Assembly (NCBI GenBank): GCA_007126855.1 | Contig: SLAK01000182.1 | Location: 1 to 15,233 of the forward strand | Direction: 5' to 3' | DNA from: Dehalococcoidia bacterium | GTDB taxonomy: Bacteria; Chloroflexota; Dehalococcoidia; Tepidiformales; Tepidiformaceae | DNA: 15,233 nucleotides | In this document: one piece after another, positions 5,346 through 12,668 of the stretch | Position numbering within the stretch: position 1 is the stretch's first letter | Layout: the number at the start of each line of letters is the position of its first letter | Program-made: the position numbers and the translations under genes | The notes under the pieces: model-generated | The model's database searches: none | What the model saw: only the letters and a program-made list of their open reading frames with translations | What the model was told of the DNA's origin: nothing

Positions 5346-7343
5346 ATGCGCTGGTTCAACGACCTCGGCATCCAGGTGAAGCTGCTCAGCGGCTTCACGC
5401 TGGTCATCGTCCTGACCGCAATCGTCGCGATCGTGGGCATCATCAACCTTCAGTCGGCGGCGGACCGCACGCGGACCGTCTACGGCGAATACCTGCTTGG
5501 CGTAGACGCCAGCCGGAGCGTCTTGCAGAGCATGATCGCGGGTGGCCGCGAGCAGCAGAGCGCGATGCTCTTCGCCGATGACGCCGCGCTTCGCGACCAG
5601 AACATCGCGATGGCACGGGAGTCTTCGGAAGCGGCGGAGAATCACCTGGCGCGTTTCCGCGAGGCGGTAACGGACCCGGCGATCCTGGCGCAGTGGGACA
5701 CGGCGAGCGCAGAGGTTGAGCAGGTCATCCAGATGCGCGAAGAGCTGTTCCAAACGATCGAAGCCGGTGAGATTGCGACCGCGCACGAACAGGCGGAGGC
5801 CATCATGCCGGTCATCTTTGAGATGAACCAGGCGGTTGGCGAGGTCATTTCCTCCGTGGATGCTGCAGCGGCGCAGGCGGCGGCGGATTCGGACAGCGCG
5901 GCGCAGACGAGCCTGGTGCTGCTGATCGGCATTACCATCGTGGCGGCATTGATCGCGTTCGTTGTTGCCTTCTACATCTCTCGCAACGTGAAGCGTTCGG
6001 CGACTGAGGTTGCGGAGCGGCTGGATTCGCTGGCAAACGAGGATGCCGAAGCGCTGCAGCGCGGCATTAAGGCCGTGGAACAGGGCGACCTGACGGTGGA
6101 GGTGCCGTTCAAGACCGAGCGCATTGCCGACCACGACAACGACGAGCTTGGAAAGGCGGCAGCTTCGATAAACGGGCTGATCGACCGCTTTGGCGTGACG
6201 ATCCAGGGCTACAACGGCATGCGCGCCGGCCTGAACGAGATCATCACGCAAGTGCGCGACAACGCGATGACGATCCTCTCGTCGTCGGACACGTTGCGGG
6301 AGGCATCCGGCCAGATGGCTGGAGCGACGAACCAGATTGCGGAAGCGATCAACGAAGTGACGCGGTCGGCGGTGTCGCTGGCGAACATTTCGGGCGAATC
6401 GTCGCAGGAAGTGGAGCGCATGGCGGCGGGCGCCCAGCAGGTTGCTTCGGGAGCGCAGACGAGCGCCTCATCTTCGGCGACGACGAAGGAAGCAGCCTCG
6501 GAGATGGGCGAGCGGATCACGCTTGTGGCGAGCGCCTCGGAGCAGGTGGCCGGTTCGGCGGAAGAGAGCCGGACGGCGGCACTGGAAGGCCAGGCGGCCG
6601 TGCAGCAGGCGGTGGCGTCGATGGAGTCGATCGCGCAGGCGGTGGACCGGGCGTCGGACACGGTGAACCGGCTTGGCGAGTACGGAGACCAGATCGGGAA
6701 CATCGTGGCGACGATCGACGAGATTGCGGCACAGACGAACCTGCTGGCGCTGAACGCGGCGATCGAGGCTGCGCGCGCCGGCGAACAGGGCCGTGGCTTC
6801 GCGGTCGTGGCGGAGAACGTGCGCTCGCTGGCCGAGCGGACAACGGAAGCGACCAAGGAGATTGGCGACCTGATCTCGCTGGTGCAGTCCGGGACGAAGG
6901 AAGCTGTGGACGCGATGGCAGCCGGAGTAAAGGACGTGGAGGCCGGCCGGGAGATCACGGGCCAGGCGGGCTCCGCGCTGGAATCCATCATCGCGTCCGT
7001 GCAGTCGTCGGCGGAGCAGATGCAGCGCATCGCTTCCGACGTGCAGGGCCTTTCGGAAGGCGCGGAGAAGATCGTCAACGCGGCGGAGAGCATGGCATCG
7101 ATCGCGGCGGAATCGGCGACGGGCGCCAACGAGATGGCGGACGGCACGCAGCGCGTGACGGAGGCGGTGCTGCAGGTTTCGGCGACGAGCCAGCAGACGT
7201 CGGCTTCGGCGGAGCAGGTGTCGGCATCGACGGAGGAGCTGTCGGCGCAGTCGCAGGAGCTGTCGGCGACGGCGAACCAGATGCGCGAGCTTGCCGACGC
7301 GCTGAACAGCGCCGCGAAGCGCTTCAAGGTGGCCAACAGCTAA
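5346..7343 (+). CDS. Methyl-accepting chemotaxis protein (membrane chemoreceptor)
   Basis: A 665-residue transmembrane chemoreceptor that signals to the CheA kinase. Order: TM1 at about 12-35 (rich in L, V, I), an extracytoplasmic helical sensor of four-helix-bundle type at about 36-185, TM2 at about 188-211, a HAMP region from about 212 (EQGDLTVEVP near 245-254 and DELGKAAASINGLID near 266-280), then the long coiled-coil signalling domain. The highly conserved hairpin tip is exact: EIAAQTNLLALNAAIEAARAG (459-479) and GRGFAVVAENVRSLAERT. Glu/Gln-rich A-S-E-Q stretches near 395-405 and 615-645 look like methylation helices. The C-terminus is KVANS with no CheR-tethering pentapeptide. The ATG at 5346 has AGGGAG at 5336-5341. 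No che genes are adjacent. Ligand unknown. Confidence 0.95.
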   Translation: MRWFNDLGIQVKLLSGFTLVIVLTAIVAIVGIINLQSAADRTRTVYGEYLLGVDASRSVLQSMIAGGREQQSAMLFADDAALRDQNIAMARESSEAAENHLARFREAVTDPAILAQWDTASAEVEQVIQMREELFQTIEAGEIATAHEQAEAIMPVIFEMNQAVGEVISSVDAAAAQAAADSDSAAQTSLVLLIGITIVAALIAFVVAFYISRNVKRSATEVAERLDSLANEDAEALQRGIKAVEQGDLTVEVPFKTERIADHDNDELGKAAASINGLIDRFGVTIQGYNGMRAGLNEIITQVRDNAMTILSSSDTLREASGQMAGATNQIAEAINEVTRSAVSLANISGESSQEVERMAAGAQQVASGAQTSASSSATTKEAASEMGERITLVASASEQVAGSAEESRTAALEGQAAVQQAVASMESIAQAVDRASDTVNRLGEYGDQIGNIVATIDEIAAQTNLLALNAAIEAARAGEQGRGFAVVAENVRSLAERTTEATKEIGDLISLVQSGTKEAVDAMAAGVKDVEAGREITGQAGSALESIIASVQSSAEQMQRIASDVQGLSEGAEKIVNAAESMASIAAESATGANEMADGTQRVTEAVLQVSATSQQTSASAEQVSASTEELSAQSQELSATANQMRELADALNSAAKRFKVANS

Positions 7344-7381
7344 GGAAGGCGCCAGAAGGCGCTCTCCAGGCAGCCACAGAG

Positions 7382-7414
7382 AACAGGCCGCTCAATCGAG
7401 CGGCCTGTTTTGTT
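7382..7414. terminator. Strong intrinsic terminator after the chemoreceptor gene
   Basis: The arms at 7382-7393 and 7398-7409 (AACAGGCCGCTC / GAGCGGCCTGTT) form a perfect 12-bp stem with loop AATC, followed on plus by TTGTT. This is a textbook rho-independent terminator for the chemoreceptor. It also lies 18 bases past the stop of the convergent hydrolase at 7432, though its minus-strand tail (CTCTGTGG) is less T-rich. Confidence 0.9.
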
Positions 7415-7431
7415 GGGTGTGCGGTGTGTGG

Positions 7432-8193
7432 TTACTCCGGCAGGCCAGCCAGGAACTCCTCGACAGCGCGGTTGAAGGCTTCGGGCTGGTGGATGTTCGC
7501 GGCGTGGCCCGCATCGGGGATGACGACTTTGCGGGCGCCGGGGATCTTGTTGGCCATGTAGTCGGTTGCTGCGTGGTATGGCGTGTCGTCGGCGCCAACG
7601 ATGACCAGGGTTGACACGGCGATGCCGGGGAGCGATTCGATCACGCGGGAGTCGACCTGGGCGAGCATGCCGCGGGCGGCGCGGGCCAGGCCATCGGCGC
7701 TGGTGTGCATGCTGGCGCTCACCTCGTCGCTGCCGCCGACCGCTTCGAGGCCTTTTTCTTCGTATGCGCGGGCGCGGGCGTGGGCGGTTTCGTTCCAGCC
7801 ATCGCGGGCCTTGTCACTTTTGTAGCCGGGGCCGGTATCGAAAAGCATGAGGGCGCGGACTATCTCCGGGTGCTTGAGGTTGAAGGCGAGCGACATGTAG
7901 CCGCCCAGGGAGAGGCCGCCGATGACGGCGCGGTCGACGCCGCATTCGCGGAGGATTGCGGCCATGTCGTCTACGGTGTGGGCTTCGGAATACAGCGACT
8001 GGTCGTCGGGGCTATCGGTCTTGCCGTGGCCGCGCATGTCCCAGGTGATGACGCGGTAGCGATCCTTGAAGGTTTGGACCTGGCCGTTCCACATGTGCGA
8101 GGTGGATGCGTAGCCGTGGGTGAGAAGGACGGCAGGGCCACTGCCGTGGTCTTCGTAGTAGATGTTGACGCCGTCGCGGTTGAGGGTTGGCAT
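7432..8193 (-). CDS. Alpha/beta-fold hydrolase
   Basis: A 253-residue alpha/beta hydrolase. The oxyanion strand is LLTHGYASTSHMW (about 23-35), followed by ITWDMRGHGKTDSP (49-62), the nucleophile elbow GGLSLGGY with Ser95, an Asp in VGADDTPY (202 or 203), and His230 in DAGHAANIHQPEAFN. This is the pattern of the 3-oxoadipate enol-lactonase / epoxide-hydrolase-like branch, so any of several ester, lactone or C-C hydrolase roles is possible. Two starts exist: GTG at 8202 and ATG at 8193. GGGAGT at 8201-8206 lies seven bases before the ATG and overlaps the GTG, so the ATG is preferred. It stands alone: convergent with the chemoreceptor, with a structured 164-base gap upstream. It is not closely similar to the hydrolase at 2331. 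Confidence 0.9.
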   Translation of the reverse strand: MPTLNRDGVNIYYEDHGSGPAVLLTHGYASTSHMWNGQVQTFKDRYRVITWDMRGHGKTDSPDDQSLYSEAHTVDDMAAILRECGVDRAVIGGLSLGGYMSLAFNLKHPEIVRALMLFDTGPGYKSDKARDGWNETAHARARAYEEKGLEAVGGSDEVSASMHTSADGLARAARGMLAQVDSRVIESLPGIAVSTLVIVGADDTPYHAATDYMANKIPGARKVVIPDAGHAANIHQPEAFNRAVEEFLAGLPE

Positions 8194-8227
8194 GGTTTTC
8201 ACTCCCGATCCTGTTTGTCAGGGCGGG

Positions 8228-8233
8228 ATTCTA
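8228..8233 (-). promoter_or_regulatory. Candidate -10 element of the hydrolase gene
   Basis: The complement reads TAGAAT, about 35 bases upstream of the ATG. The start point would be near 8221, leaving a short leader with the GGGAGT ribosome-binding site. No good -35 hexamer is visible. The same hexamer occurs upstream of the GYD gene. Confidence 0.3.
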
Positions 8234-8256
8234 CGCCCCTGGCGGCAGCTGCATCC

Positions 8257-8294
8257 CGGCCCCGCCCCGCAAGCGGGTGCGGGTGGCGGGGCCG
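8257..8294. repeat. GC-rich branched hairpin between lipoprotein and hydrolase genes
   Basis: CGGCCCCGCC at 8257-8266 pairs perfectly with GGCGGGGCCG at 8285-8294, and an inner CCCGC/GCGGG stem (8266-8270, 8273-8277) can form. It lies 64 bases past the lipoprotein stop and ahead of the hydrolase promoter on minus. No T-run follows, so factor-dependent termination or mRNA 3'-end protection is likelier than intrinsic termination. Confidence 0.5.
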
Positions 8295-8357
8295 AGGCGA
8301 GCTGCTACAGAGCTGAGCAGGGAAGGCGCGGTCCGGCGCCGGCCCAGGCCCGGGGGC

Positions 8358-8837
8358 CTAGAACATACCAAGTTCCTGGCATTCGGGGACGTCGGCGGCT
8401 GCCGCGGCGAGCCGGTCCTCGATTTCCTGCGGGAATTCGAGGTCTTCGTCGAATTCTTCGAAGGCTTCGATATTGCCGGCTTCGAGTTCCTGCGTGACGC
8501 GCTCGATGCTGGCGACCCACTGGTCATGGTACTGGCGGACATCGGGCGGGGTGCTGATGCCGGAGAGGTCGTCGGCGAAGTCGCGGAAGAGGCCTGCGGC
8601 GGCTTCAGCGAATTCTTCCTCGGCCTCGGGGTCGAACTCAGCTGCGAAGAGGAGCTCGAAGAGGTCTTCGAAGAGAGCGTCGAGGAAGTCGTTGGTGGCG
8701 ATGCAGAGATCGCGGACGTATTCCTCGTCGGTGGCGTCGTCGTCGCCGTTGCCACAGGCAATAAGCGCGAAGGAGCCGATGAGCAGGGCGGGGATGAGCA
8801 CTGCCCATCGGGCGGGGGCGAGAAGCGATTTTGGCAA
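8358..8837 (-). CDS. Small acidic lipoprotein of unknown function
   Basis: A 159-residue secreted lipoprotein. From the TTG at 8835-8837 it begins MPKSLLAPARW, a short basic n-region, then a hydrophobic core (about 12-26) and the lipobox LIAC with lipidated Cys28, followed by GNGDDD, a flexible acidic linker. The mature part is strongly acidic and helical, with many E, D, A, F and L, two further Cys (one in DLCIAT, one in VPECQELGMF) that might form a disulfide, and no motif I recognise. The start was chosen because GGAGG at 8844-8848 lies six bases before this TTG. A longer frame from TTG at 8882 has no such site and would place 15 extra residues before the signal peptide. CATAAT on the complement (8892-8897) may be its -10. 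The C-terminus ends QELGMF. Function unknown. Confidence 0.8.
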   Translation of the reverse strand: MPKSLLAPARWAVLIPALLIGSFALIACGNGDDDATDEEYVRDLCIATNDFLDALFEDLFELLFAAEFDPEAEEEFAEAAAGLFRDFADDLSGISTPPDVRQYHDQWVASIERVTQELEAGNIEAFEEFDEDLEFPQEIEDRLAAAAADVPECQELGMF

Positions 8838-8959
8838 GCTATTCCTCCAGTATCTGGCGCGGGCCTGGGCCCCGGACGCCAATTGCTCATCATTATGGCC
8901 GTACCGGGCGCAACGGTAACCTTGATGAGTCCCTTGTGCTCAGGCAGCCGTGTGGGCTA

Positions 8960-9925
8960 TCAGTCGCGGCGAAGCGCGGGCACGAGGGCCTGGTAGGTGG
9001 CGGCAGGGGTGGGAGTGTATGGGGGGGTGGGGGTCGGCGTGGGTGTCGCCACCGGGGTGGCCGTGGGGGCAGGGGTAGGGGAAGCATCCAGGATGCCGTA
9101 GATGGCGATGAGCCCCTCGATGTCGTCCTGGTGGAGGGAGCGTTTGAGCTGGCCGGTGAAGTAGGTCGGGTACATGACAGCGTCCTGGATGTTGCTGTGG
9201 CCGAGGCCCAGCGCATGCCCGAATTCATGGATGGCAACGCTCTTGAGGTCGATAACCACGCCGGAGGTGCCGGTGGTCCACGGCCGGCCGCTGTCGAACT
9301 CGATGGCGAATTCGTCGAAGGGTTCCTGGGCGGGCACGCAGGTCATGGCCAGCACGGAGCCGCCGATGTGGGACCAGGTGACGGTGTTCTGCCCGTCGCG
9401 TCCGCCGTTGCACATGGTCGCGGGCGCATTGGTGAGGCCGCCGCCGGTGAAGTGGAACCTGGCGCCGCCGGCGAAGTTCCAGGTTTCGGCGGCGGTGCGC
9501 ATGATGGCTGCGTCGCCTTCCAGGCTGGCCGGTTTGCCGGCGGGATTGTAGGCCCAGGAGGTGGTGTTGCCCTGCCAGCTCCAGCCGAGCTTTTCGAACT
9601 GGCCGCTGACTTCCGGCCGGACTTCGACACCGCCGGGGAAGCGTTCGAGAGCGGTGGCCCGGGCCTCTTCGGCGAGCTCGTCGAAGGGCTCGCCGTGCTC
9701 GACCAGGAGCAACATCTGGATGTCGACGGCGTCCCAGCCGGCTTCGGCGGGGAAGGCGATGCGGATGTGGACGCCGCGCACTTCGCCGGCCTGCGCGGTG
9801 GGGGGCGCGCTGAGCAAAAGCGAGGCCGCCAGCAGCCAGCCGCCCAGTGTGCCAACAATGACCACCAGGATGCCCGCCGCCGCACTCGTCTTGCCCTGTG
9901 AGCGTCCGCCTGTGTCCTGCTTCAC
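8960..9925 (-). CDS. Secreted matrixin-type zinc metalloprotease with Pro/Thr tail
   Basis: A 321-residue secreted protease. The N-terminus has a basic n-region and a long hydrophobic stretch (about 15-40) ending PPTAQAGEV, a signal peptide or anchor. The catalytic domain holds the metzincin zinc motif HEFGHALGLGH (233-243) with Glu234 as the base, and the Met-turn VMYPTY at about 250-255, so it should cleave peptide bonds outside the cell. Two Cys (172 and 196) may pair. After the last catalytic helix (DDIEGLIAIYGI) comes a Pro/Thr-repeat tail (about 283-309) and a short end, YQALVPALRRD. The start is uncertain. The GTG at 9925 has GGGGA seven bases upstream and was preferred to the ATG at 9949, which has no ribosome-binding site. 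Much longer upstream frames overlap the divergent gene and are not real. No propeptide cysteine switch is obvious. Confidence 0.88.
   Translation of the reverse strand: MKQDTGGRSQGKTSAAAGILVVIVGTLGGWLLAASLLLSAPPTAQAGEVRGVHIRIAFPAEAGWDAVDIQMLLLVEHGEPFDELAEEARATALERFPGGVEVRPEVSGQFEKLGWSWQGNTTSWAYNPAGKPASLEGDAAIMRTAAETWNFAGGARFHFTGGGLTNAPATMCNGGRDGQNTVTWSHIGGSVLAMTCVPAQEPFDEFAIEFDSGRPWTTGTSGVVIDLKSVAIHEFGHALGLGHSNIQDAVMYPTYFTGQLKRSLHQDDIEGLIAIYGILDASPTPAPTATPVATPTPTPTPPYTPTPAATYQALVPALRRD
9006..9043 (+). other. G-run tract with quadruplex-forming pattern
   Basis: The plus strand holds G-runs at 9006-9009, 9011-9013, 9021-9027, 9029-9033 and 9041-9043, with loops of 1, 7, 1 and 7 bases, which satisfies the standard G3+N1-7 quadruplex pattern. 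It lies within the part of the protease gene that codes for the Pro/Thr tail and is on the template strand for that gene. It may simply follow from the CCN/ACN codon repeat. Confidence 0.5.
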
Positions 9926-10047
9926 GCCGCGATCCCCTGTGCGTTGCATAAAGGTCGTCAGCGCGGCGGTTTCGTGCAAGAAATGGGAAAGCCGTCTGTG
10001 TGGATGGCGTCGCGGTGCCGCATTGTTGGAAGCGGCCGGAGGCACGA

Positions 10048-10494
10048 GTGGTGGATAAGCGTCGAGAACACGGAGGCCGTCGCCTGCGAGAGGCGCTCGA
10101 AGATCTGGAGGACAGGCGCCGGCGCGGACTGCTGGCGGAGGAGGAGTACCAGGCGCAGCGGGCGAAGCTGGTGTCCGGGGCGCGGGACCGGAGCGGGAAA
10201 GCCGGGGTGGTCTCGCTTGCAGTGCTCGGAGTTGTGCTGGGAGCGGCGATGGCTGCGCTGGCGGTGGCGGCGAACGGCGTGCCGGTATGGCAGGGCGGCA
10301 GCGGCGTGGCCGGGCTGCTGGCCGGATTGGCCTTTGCGTCGGTGTATTACCGGCGGTGGGAACGGCGGGTGATGCCGTGGGCGCTGGTGGTGGCGGCGTT
10401 CTGGCACCTGGCATCGCTTTCGTTGTTCGGGGTGCCGGGCGCGACACTGCTGTTCACGGCCGGGATTGTCGCACTGGCCGGGCGGCGGTGGTGA
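10048..10494 (+). CDS. Small membrane protein with SHOCT-like N-terminal motif
   Basis: A 148-residue membrane protein. The charged N-terminus (about 1-48) contains LREALEDLEDRRRRGLLAEEEYQAQRAKLV, which fits the SHOCT-like pattern of a short helix, a G-L turn, then an E-E-Y/F helix ending in K-L. It is followed by three or four hydrophobic segments at about 52-74, 86-102, 109-127 and 128-144, ending GRRW. SHOCT-like segments are often attached to small membrane proteins, with no defined activity. The start is GTG at 10048 or 10051. GGAGG at 10038-10042 fits either, and an in-frame ATG at 10000 has no such site. It is divergent from the protease and lies 45 bases before proB on the same strand, so may be cotranscribed with it. 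Function unknown. Confidence 0.72.
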   Translation: MVDKRREHGGRRLREALEDLEDRRRRGLLAEEEYQAQRAKLVSGARDRSGKAGVVSLAVLGVVLGAAMAALAVAANGVPVWQGGSGVAGLLAGLAFASVYYRRWERRVMPWALVVAAFWHLASLSLFGVPGATLLFTAGIVALAGRRW

Positions 10495-10539
10495 GGCCGG
10501 GCACTTTCCTCTTGGCGCAATACTGGTCAGGCTTCGCAC

Positions 10540-11640
10540 ATGCGGATCATCGCGAAGGTGGGGACCAGCATTCTCACGGCGGGGTCGGATCGGCTCGACC
10601 TGGAGGCGATGTCGCGCATAGTCGGCCAGGTGGTGCGGCTTCGGGGCGAAGGCCACCAGGTGGCGCTGGTATCGAGCGGGGCGCTGGCCGCGGGCCGGCA
10701 CCGGCTGGCGCGGCACCTGTCCGCGGGCAAAGAGCCGAGCCGCCAGGCCTACGCGAGCGTGGGCCAGAGCCACCTGATGCAGAGCTGGGACGAGCTGTTC
10801 GACTGGCACGATGTGGTGGTGGCGCAGGTGTTGCTCACGCGGCGGGATTTGAGCGACCGGCTGGGTTACCTGAACGCGCGGAACACGCTGCGGGACCTGC
10901 TGGAAGCGGGGACGGTGCCCATCATCAACGAGAACGATGCGGTGGCCCTGGACCAGCTGCTGGCGACACGCATCGGCGAGAACGATTCGCTTTCCGCCTA
11001 CGTGGCGAACTTGCTGGATGCAGACCTGCTGGTGATGCTGACGGACGTGGACGGGCTCTACGACCGCGACCCGCGGCTCTACCCGGATGCGACGCTGCTG
11101 ACAAAGGTCGACCGCATCGACGCGGCGATCGAAGCGGCGGCGGGCGGGACGCAGGGCGTTGGCACCGGCGGGATGATCACCAAGCTTACGGCGGCGCGGA
11201 TGGCGACCCATGGAGGCGCCGACGTGATCATCACGAACGGCAGGGAGGCCGAGGCGCTTATCGTGGCGGCGACGGCGCGGGACCGCGGCACGCGCTTCAC
11301 GGCGTCGGAATCGAAGCTGGAGAGCAGGAAGCGGTGGATCCTGGGTAGCATGACCCGGAGCGGGGCGATCGTGGTGGACGAGGGGGCAGTGGCGGCCTTG
11401 CGGCGGAAGGGGCGGAGCCTCTTGCCGGCGGGCATCAGCAGCGTGGACGGGGTGTTCGAGCGAGGGGAGTCGGTGGAAGTGCGGGGGCCGGGAGCCGAGC
11501 GGCTGGCGGTGGGCATCAGCAATTACAACAGCATGGAGCTGGAGCGCATCCGCGGGCAGCGGAGCGACCGGATCGCGGACACCCTGGGCTATTCCTACGG
11601 CGACGAGGCGATCCACCGGGACAACCTGGTGTTGCTTTAA
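10540..11640 (+). CDS. proB: Glutamate 5-kinase
   Basis: A 366-residue glutamate 5-kinase, nearly identical in length to E. coli ProB (367). It phosphorylates L-glutamate with ATP, the first step of proline synthesis, in the cytoplasm. The amino-acid-kinase domain (about 1-255) has the phosphate loop KVGTSILT (6-13), VSSGALAAG (44-52), the glutamate-site IINENDAVA (128-136), GENDSLSAYVANLLDAD (146-162), LTDVDGLYDRDP (167-178) and the ATP-site GTGGMITKLTAA (208-219). The C-terminal PUA domain runs from about 272 to 355. The ATG at 10540 starts the domain directly, but only a weak CAGG precedes it. There is no proA next to it. Its stop is only four bases from the stop of the convergent MerR-type gene, leaving no room for a terminator. 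Confidence 0.97.
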   Translation: MRIIAKVGTSILTAGSDRLDLEAMSRIVGQVVRLRGEGHQVALVSSGALAAGRHRLARHLSAGKEPSRQAYASVGQSHLMQSWDELFDWHDVVVAQVLLTRRDLSDRLGYLNARNTLRDLLEAGTVPIINENDAVALDQLLATRIGENDSLSAYVANLLDADLLVMLTDVDGLYDRDPRLYPDATLLTKVDRIDAAIEAAAGGTQGVGTGGMITKLTAARMATHGGADVIITNGREAEALIVAATARDRGTRFTASESKLESRKRWILGSMTRSGAIVVDEGAVAALRRKGRSLLPAGISSVDGVFERGESVEVRGPGAERLAVGISNYNSMELERIRGQRSDRIADTLGYSYGDEAIHRDNLVLL

Positions 11641-11644
11641 GGGA

Positions 11645-12598
11645 TTATTCGAATTCGTGCGCTGGCAGGTCCGGCGACGGGGTAGTTTCGATGATGCCGC
11701 GATAGCGGGCGCCAAGGGACGCGGCGATGGCGCGCGCGGCATCGGGGATGGAGGGGGGCAGGATTTCGCCGGCGCGGATGCCGGACTCCGTCTGCCGGTC
11801 GAGCCCAGGCCCGCCGACGAAGACATGGCGGGGGCGCTGAAGCCTGGCCAGGCGCCGGGCGATGAGCCACATGGAGGAGACTGCGGTGGCGGTGGTTGCG
11901 ACCAGGCAGGCGGCGTCGGCATCGACGGCCTTGCAGGCAGCTACCATCTCGGCTTCGGGGACGTCGGCGCCGAGCACGACGAGGTTCAAGTCCCAGTCGA
12001 GCAAGAGCAGCCAGAGGGCAAGCATGCCCAGGTCGTGGTGTTCGCCGACCGCGCAGCCGAGGACGAGCACGGGGGCGCCGGGAGACACGGGACGGCGCTC
12101 ATCCACGCGGGATACGAGAATCCGGCGCACGATCTCGGACGTGAAGTGTTCGCAGGCGACGCCGATCTCGGCGCGCGCCCAGCCCTCGCCGACTTCGTGG
12201 AGGAGGGGCATGACGACGCCGTCGATAGCCTCCTCATTGCTGGATTCAGCGAAGGCGCGACGAAGCTGCTGCTCGAGCCGCTGACCATCGAATGCGCGCA
12301 CGGCATCAAGGAGGGTTTCGACGATGGGGCTGGCGGCAGGCTGCGCGGAGGATTCGTCGGCCGCTGGTAGTTCGATGCGACCGGAGCTGACGGCGGCGCG
12401 CGCCGCTTCATCCGCGGGGATGCCGGAGTCGATGAGGCGGGCCATGACGCGGATGACGCGAAGGTCGTCGTCGTTATAGAGGCGGCGGCCTTTGGGGGAG
12501 CGCGCCGGCGCGGGGACGCCGTGGCGGCGTTCCCAGGTGCGGATGCGGTGTTCGGAGACGCCGGTGGCGCGCGCGGCGGCCTGGACGGTGTACTGCAT
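11645..12598 (-). CDS. CarH/LitR-like MerR-family B12-dependent photoreceptor regulator
   Basis: A 317-residue regulator with the CarH layout. At 1-70 is a MerR helix-turn-helix: YTVQAAARATGVSEHRIRTW, then ERRHGVPAPARSPKGRRLYNDDDL. A helical bundle follows (about 90-165), then a cobalamin-binding Rossmann domain (about 175-300). The photoreceptor signature is complete: Trp140, nine residues, then Glu150-His151 (W-x9-EH), and Glu186-x-His188-x-x-Gly191 (ExHxxG), His188 being the expected lower cobalt ligand. In CarH, adenosylcobalamin drives a DNA-binding tetramer in the dark, and light breaks the Co-C bond, giving bis-His ligation and release from DNA. The ATG at 12598 begins the MerR domain; the longer frame to 12739 would add an unrelated 47 residues. 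There is no ribosome-binding site, but a promoter lies six bases upstream. It is divergent from a DUF4397 gene, not next to carotenoid genes. Confidence 0.92.
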   Translation of the reverse strand: MQYTVQAAARATGVSEHRIRTWERRHGVPAPARSPKGRRLYNDDDLRVIRVMARLIDSGIPADEAARAAVSSGRIELPAADESSAQPAASPIVETLLDAVRAFDGQRLEQQLRRAFAESSNEEAIDGVVMPLLHEVGEGWARAEIGVACEHFTSEIVRRILVSRVDERRPVSPGAPVLVLGCAVGEHHDLGMLALWLLLLDWDLNLVVLGADVPEAEMVAACKAVDADAACLVATTATAVSSMWLIARRLARLQRPRHVFVGGPGLDRQTESGIRAGEILPPSIPDAARAIAASLGARYRGIIETTPSPDLPAHEFE

Positions 12599-12604
12599 GG
12601 TGTG

Positions 12605-12633
12605 AGGGTAAAAGTTTGCCAAAAACTCGTCAA
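12605..12633 (-). promoter_or_regulatory. Promoter of the CarH-like gene, predicted leaderless
   Basis: On the complement, TTGACG (12633-12628; five of six) and TACCCT (12610-12605; TA...T) are spaced by exactly 17 bases. The -10 ends six bases before the ATG, so transcription would start at or near the A of the start codon. This agrees with the absence of any Shine-Dalgarno sequence and supports the start chosen for the gene. Confidence 0.6.
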
Positions 12634-12639
12634 CTGGTA

Positions 12640-12668
12640 TTGACAACTTCGTCACCGGGCAGCAAAGT
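12640..12668 (+). promoter_or_regulatory. Candidate promoter of the first DUF4397 gene
   Basis: A perfect -35 hexamer TTGACA (12640-12645) and CAAAGT (12663-12668; three of six to the -10 consensus) are 17 bases apart. The start point would be near 12675, giving a leader of about 73 bases. It is back to back with the CarH-like promoter: the two -35 boxes are six bases apart and form an inverted repeat GTCAA-N6-TTGAC, so one bound protein could affect both. Confidence 0.45.

Noticed and set aside
5160..6251. 363-codon minus-strand open frame reaching into the pre-chemoreceptor gap
   Set aside because: Mostly antisense to the chemoreceptor, Arg/His-rich, no ribosome-binding site; not evidence of a gene in the gap.
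6209..7336. 375-codon minus-strand open frame opposite the chemoreceptor
   Set aside because: Ser/Ala/Thr-rich product arises from the complement of the coiled-coil codons; no start signal or domain.
9926..10447. Long 5' extension of the protease frame
   Set aside because: The upstream part overlaps the divergent SHOCT-like gene and is Pro/Arg low-complexity. The signal peptide and ribosome-binding site mark the start at 9925 or 9949.
9958..11922. 654-codon minus-strand open frame
   Set aside because: Spans the antisense of proB and the SHOCT-like gene. Pro/Arg/His-rich, no family features.
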